Shown here: in pieces, positions 5,334 to 8,159 of the stretch | Position numbering within the stretch: the stretch's first letter is position 1 | How the letters are laid out: each line of letters starts with the position of its first letter | Source of the DNA: Actinomycetes bacterium | GTDB taxonomy: Bacteria > Actinomycetota > Acidimicrobiia > Acidimicrobiales > Acidimicrobiaceae | DNA: 8,159 bases | Direction of reading: 5' to 3' | NCBI GenBank assembly: GCA_021823385.1 | Contig: JAKAOC010000087.1 | Location: forward strand, 1-8,159 | Translations under genes and position numbers: made by a program | The notes under the pieces: model-generated | What the model was told of the DNA's origin: nothing | The model's input: the letters and a program-made list of their open reading frames with translations, nothing else | Database searches by the model: none

Positions 5334-6854
5334 TTGCCGAGAGAGAAGCGCACCAAGATAGTTGCCACCCTGGGCCCGGCCAGCGCCAACATCGACACCG
5401 TAGTGGCCATGGCCAAGGCGGGCATGAACATCGCGCGCCTGAATCTCGCCCACGGGTCCCCCGCCTCGATCGTCCGTCTCATAGGGCTGGTGCGGCGGGC
5501 CGAACGGCATACCGGAAAGATGATCTCCATCCTGGCGGACCTGCCCGGCCCCAAGATGCGCATTGGCCAAATAGCGGGCACCATGGTGCTCAAGCCGAAT
5601 CAGAGAGTGCGAGTCGCGCCTTCGCACACGGCCCGGGAGGGTGGTGACGGGGTGATTCCCGTGGATTTCCCCGGCCTCGCATCCGCCGTCCATCCCGGTT
5701 CGCTCATCTATCTGGCGGACGGCTTCATCGCATTGCGTGTGCTCTCGGTCGAAGGCGAGATCCTGACCGCCACCGTAACCGCCGGAGGCGAGCTCACTTC
5801 GCACAAGGGGATCAACCTCCCCGGGGCGACGCTCGGGATCTCCTCCCTCACCGAGAAGGACGCGGAGCTCATCTTCTTTGCCCTCTCGCGAGGGGCGGAC
5901 GCCATCTCCATCTCCTTCGTCCAGCGCGCGGATGACCTGCACAGAGCAAGGGCGATCGCCGCCGAACATGGCTTTGCCCCCTTCCTCTTCGCCAAGATCG
6001 AGCATCCGGCAGCCCTTAAGGACATCGACAACGTGCTCAAGGCGGCTGACGGAATCATGGTCGCACGTGGGGACCTCGGCATCGAACTGCCGCTCGAGGA
6101 GATCCCCCTCGTGCAGAAGGATCTGATCTTCAGAGCCAATGTCGCCGGAAAGCCGGTTATCACCGCCACCCAGATGCTGGAGTCGATGCTGGACTCTCCA
6201 CGTCCTACCCGCGCCGAGGTGACCGACGTCGCCAATGCCATCCTGGACGGCACCGACGCCGTGATGCTTTCCGAGGAGTCCGCAATGGGGCGCTTTCCCG
6301 TCGAGGCGGTGGCGACGCTCGCAAAAGTGGCGCTCTACACGGAAGAGCACGCCACCTTCCTTCCCGCGCGCGAGCGGGTGTCCGAACAGCTGCGCAGGGA
6401 TGCCGCCAGCATCCCCGAAGTGGTGTCGGTCTCGGTTCTCTCCGCGGTGGAGCGGCTGAAGCCGGACTACATCGTCACGCCCACCGAGTCCGGAGCTACG
6501 GCGCGAAGCATCGCCAAGTTCCGCCCCGATCCCCGCATTATCGCCCTCAGCCCCTTCGAGTCGACCGCCAGGCGCCTGCTTTTCACCGCCGGAGTGGATC
6601 CCTATGTCATCAAGCCGCACCAGGCATCATGGGAGACCAAGACGCGGGAGGTGATCGGCGAAATCGATCCGGACGCCCAACTCGTGCTGCTCACCCAGGG
6701 TTCCCACGGGCGGCAATCCGGCGACACCAACCGCATCGACATACTCAAGCTCAAGGAGGTCGACTCAGGAGATAGTCCAGCCTCCGTCGACGACGATGGT
6801 CTGGCCGGTGATAAAGCTGCTGGCGTCGGAGGCGAGCAGAAGCAAGGCTCCTGA
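5334..6854 (+). CDS. pyk: Pyruvate kinase, K+-independent type by sequence, with an overprinted C-terminal tail
   Basis: Converts phosphoenolpyruvate and ADP to pyruvate and ATP, the last step of glycolysis, as a cytosolic tetramer. Visible are TKIVATLGPAS (7-17), ARLNLAHG (34-41), the mobile B domain (about 72-163), the catalytic lysine in FAKIEH (Lys221, Glu223), VARGDLGIELP (243-253) with metal ligand Asp247, ITATQMLESM (276-285) and AVMLSEESAMGRFPVEA (309-325), then the C domain (about 345-475). DLPGPKMRI (69-77) places Leu, Lys and Ile at rabbit positions 113, 117 and 120, the K+-independent pattern; Ala39 replaces rabbit Ser76. The start must be TTG: a frame stop at 5298-5300 leaves no ATG or GTG, and GGAGG lies five bases upstream. 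The family normally ends near LKLKEV (471-476), so the last 30 residues are extra, and 29 of them lie over the dehydrogenase gene. Confidence 0.95.
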   Translation: MPREKRTKIVATLGPASANIDTVVAMAKAGMNIARLNLAHGSPASIVRLIGLVRRAERHTGKMISILADLPGPKMRIGQIAGTMVLKPNQRVRVAPSHTAREGGDGVIPVDFPGLASAVHPGSLIYLADGFIALRVLSVEGEILTATVTAGGELTSHKGINLPGATLGISSLTEKDAELIFFALSRGADAISISFVQRADDLHRARAIAAEHGFAPFLFAKIEHPAALKDIDNVLKAADGIMVARGDLGIELPLEEIPLVQKDLIFRANVAGKPVITATQMLESMLDSPRPTRAEVTDVANAILDGTDAVMLSEESAMGRFPVEAVATLAKVALYTEEHATFLPARERVSEQLRRDAASIPEVVSVSVLSAVERLKPDYIVTPTESGATARSIAKFRPDPRIIALSPFESTARRLLFTAGVDPYVIKPHQASWETKTREVIGEIDPDAQLVLLTQGSHGRQSGDTNRIDILKLKEVDSGDSPASVDDDGLAGDKAAGVGGEQKQGS

Positions 6855-7532
6855 AAGCTCCTCCAAGCGGCCTCCCCTGCGCATCGGCGTGTTGCGCTCG
6901 ATGAAGGCTAGTCCGCGCCCTTCCTCGAACATCACCGAGGTCATCTCGGTCGGGAACCACCCGGGCGCGATGGCGTTCACCCGAACTCCATGGCTTGCCC
7001 ACTGCAGAGCAAGCTCGCGGGTCAGGTTCACCACGCCGGCCTTGGAGGCGGTATAGCTTGCCTGGGGAATCCGCCCCGAGCCCACCAGGCCCAGCACCGA
7101 GGCGACGTTCACGATCGAGCCGTAGCCCGACTCGACCATCCTGCGCCCGGCGGCCTGGCAGGCGGAGAAGACCGAAACCAGGTTGGTCTCTACAACCTCG
7201 CGAAAGCGCTCGACCGGCTCCTCCAGCGCCGGGCGGGGATCCGCCACCCCTGCGTTGTTGACCACCACTTCGAGGGAGCCGAAGCGGTGAACCGCGAAGC
7301 CCATTAGATCCTCCACCTGATCCGCATCTGTGACGTCGCAGGCAAAGTGGGCGGCACCGTCTCCGATCGAGTCGGCCAACGCGGCGATCCTCGCCTCTCG
7401 GCGAGCGGCCACCACCACTTTGGCGCCCGCATCGGCCAAGACCCGGGCGAAATGCTCGCCGATGCCGCTGGAGGCCCCGGTAACCACCGCCACCCTGCCG
7501 CGTAGAGAAAACAATTCGTCCGGCACCGTCAT
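6765..7532 (-). CDS. Short-chain dehydrogenase/reductase (classical SDR)
   Basis: A 255-residue NAD(P)-dependent oxidoreductase of the classical SDR family, usual length about 250, cytosolic. The Rossmann cofactor motif TGASSGIG (18-25), CDVTDADQ (65-72, adenine-ring contact), NNAG (92-95), and the catalytic set Asn117, Ser145, Tyr160 and Lys164 (YTASK) are all present, followed by NAIAPGWFPTEM (186-197) and the standard VVDGGW end. ARR at 43-45 after the second strand (VVVAARR) suggests NADPH preference, an inference from basic residues there. The ATG at 7532 has AAGGGGAG eight bases upstream and begins the family's normal N-terminus; the frame stays open upstream into the lgt gene, but that part is antisense to lgt and unlike an SDR. 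The 3' end converges with pyruvate kinase and overlaps it by 90 bases. Substrate unknown; 3-ketoacyl or sugar/alcohol oxidoreduction are both possible. Confidence 0.93.
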   Translation of the reverse strand: MTVPDELFSLRGRVAVVTGASSGIGEHFARVLADAGAKVVVAARREARIAALADSIGDGAAHFACDVTDADQVEDLMGFAVHRFGSLEVVVNNAGVADPRPALEEPVERFREVVETNLVSVFSACQAAGRRMVESGYGSIVNVASVLGLVGSGRIPQASYTASKAGVVNLTRELALQWASHGVRVNAIAPGWFPTEMTSVMFEEGRGLAFIERNTPMRRGGRLEELSGALLLLASDASSFITGQTIVVDGGWTIS

Positions 7533-7601
7533 CAGCGCATCTCCCCTTGCACTCGCACGCCGCGCCTTTTCGGCCCGGGTTGCGCTACCCTCTAATAGAA
7601 G

Positions 7602-8159
7602 ATGAAACCTATTCCGGTGGTCTTCCACATCGGGCCGTTGCAGATCCACACCTACGGCATCGGCCTCGCAATCGCCTTCTATTTCGCCTTCCGTTACTTC
7701 GAGAAGCGCCTTGAGAAGGCCGGCGAGCCGCACGATTGGGTGGGCAAGGCCTTCATATGGATCATCGTGGGCGCCGTGATCGGCGCGCGCGTGGTCCACG
7801 TTGTGGCCAATATCGCGTTCTACCTCAAGTACCCTGCTCAGATCCCTCTGATCTGGCACGGCGGGCTCTCCTCGTTCGGCGGCCTCGCGGGCGCCATCCC
7901 CACCGCCATCTACTTCAAGCGCCGCTACGCCCCATCCCTTTCGCTGGCCAAGGCCTTCGACCTGGTCGCGCCGGTGCTGATCTCGGCATGGGCACTGGGC
8001 AGGATCCTGGGGCCGCAGCTGATGTTCCAAGGTGGCGGGCGGCCGACGAATGCCTGGTACGGCATGCAGTACGCCGGACAGGTCGGGTATCGGATCCCCG
8101 TGCCCGTCTTCCAGGCCATCGAGGACTTCATCATCTTTCTGATAGTCCTGCAGATCGAG
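7602..8159 (+). CDS. lgt: Prolipoprotein diacylglyceryl transferase-like protein (3' end cut off by the window)
   Basis: The frame reads 186 residues from ATG (7602) to the edge without a stop. Lgt is a polytopic inner-membrane enzyme that moves diacylglyceryl from phosphatidylglycerol to the lipobox cysteine of prolipoproteins, the first step of lipoprotein maturation. Family marks are FHIGPLQIHTYGIGLAIAF (8-26), hydrophobic segments around 17-32, 50-70, 87-105 and 120-140, VGAVIGARVVHV (56-67), WHGGLSSFGGLAG (85-97) and GR (133-134; Arg134 aligns with the essential Arg143 of the E. coli enzyme), then VPVFQAIED (167-175). The usual GRxGNFIN signature is replaced by GRILGPQLMFQGGG, and the His of SFHGGL is Phe, so this is a divergent member; mycobacterial Lgt also lacks that His. 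A weak AGAAG precedes the ATG. It is divergent from the dehydrogenase with a 69-base gap. Confidence 0.82.
   Translation, partial: MKPIPVVFHIGPLQIHTYGIGLAIAFYFAFRYFEKRLEKAGEPHDWVGKAFIWIIVGAVIGARVVHVVANIAFYLKYPAQIPLIWHGGLSSFGGLAGAIPTAIYFKRRYAPSLSLAKAFDLVAPVLISAWALGRILGPQLMFQGGGRPTNAWYGMQYAGQVGYRIPVPVFQAIEDFIIFLIVLQIE

Noticed and set aside
5085..6620. A 511-codon open frame on the minus strand opposite pyruvate kinase and the end of the quinone oxidoreductase
   Set aside because: It is fully antisense to two well-identified genes, its translation is low-complexity Gly/Arg/His/Asp-rich with no family pattern, and long antisense frames are expected in GC-rich genes.
7533..8030. Upstream extension of the dehydrogenase frame, making a 421-residue protein
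   Set aside because: The added part is antisense to lgt and has no SDR-like content. The internal ATG at 7532 has a good ribosome site and begins the usual SDR N-terminus.

Overview
The window is GC-rich DNA from a high-GC Gram-positive bacterium, most likely an actinomycete (Actinomycetota). I infer this from four things: a class II fumarase that reads very like the mycobacterial enzyme, an exported coiled-coil plus NlpC/P60 cell-wall hydrolase, TTG and possible GTG start codons, and hairpin terminators without clear U tracts. A deep-branching group such as Acidimicrobiia is possible, but I cannot prove it from this sequence. It looks like ordinary chromosomal core and housekeeping DNA. I see no insertion sequence, phage gene, CRISPR array, tRNA or rRNA.

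Layout. Positions 1-39 are probably the tail of a plus-strand gene that enters from the left. It faces a minus-strand block read from 2792 down to 91: class II fumarase, an unrecognised 252-residue protein 9 bases after it, and a small flavin/F420 split-barrel (PPOX-like) protein. A 228-base divergent region (2793-3020) separates fumarase from the plus-strand NlpC/P60 peptidoglycan hydrolase. This region holds a dyad, an orphan Shine-Dalgarno-like AGGAGG and a second hairpin. A zinc-less MDR quinone oxidoreductase (4289-5227) and pyruvate kinase (5334-6854) follow on the same strand, each apparently its own unit with a hairpin in front. A minus-strand short-chain dehydrogenase (7532-6765) converges on pyruvate kinase and overlaps its 3' end by 90 bases. 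Divergent from it, a prolipoprotein diacylglyceryl transferase-like gene (7602 onward) runs off the right edge.

How the genes relate. Fumarase (TCA cycle) and pyruvate kinase (last step of glycolysis) are central carbon enzymes. The NlpC/P60 hydrolase and Lgt act in the cell envelope. The PPOX, MDR and SDR proteins are general oxidoreductases of unknown substrate. There is no sign that these form one pathway.

I did not find a new biological system. The points most worth checking are the codon-register antisense overlap between pyruvate kinase and the dehydrogenase, the residues marking pyruvate kinase as the K+-independent type, the structured leader of the hydrolase, and a divergent Lgt signature region.
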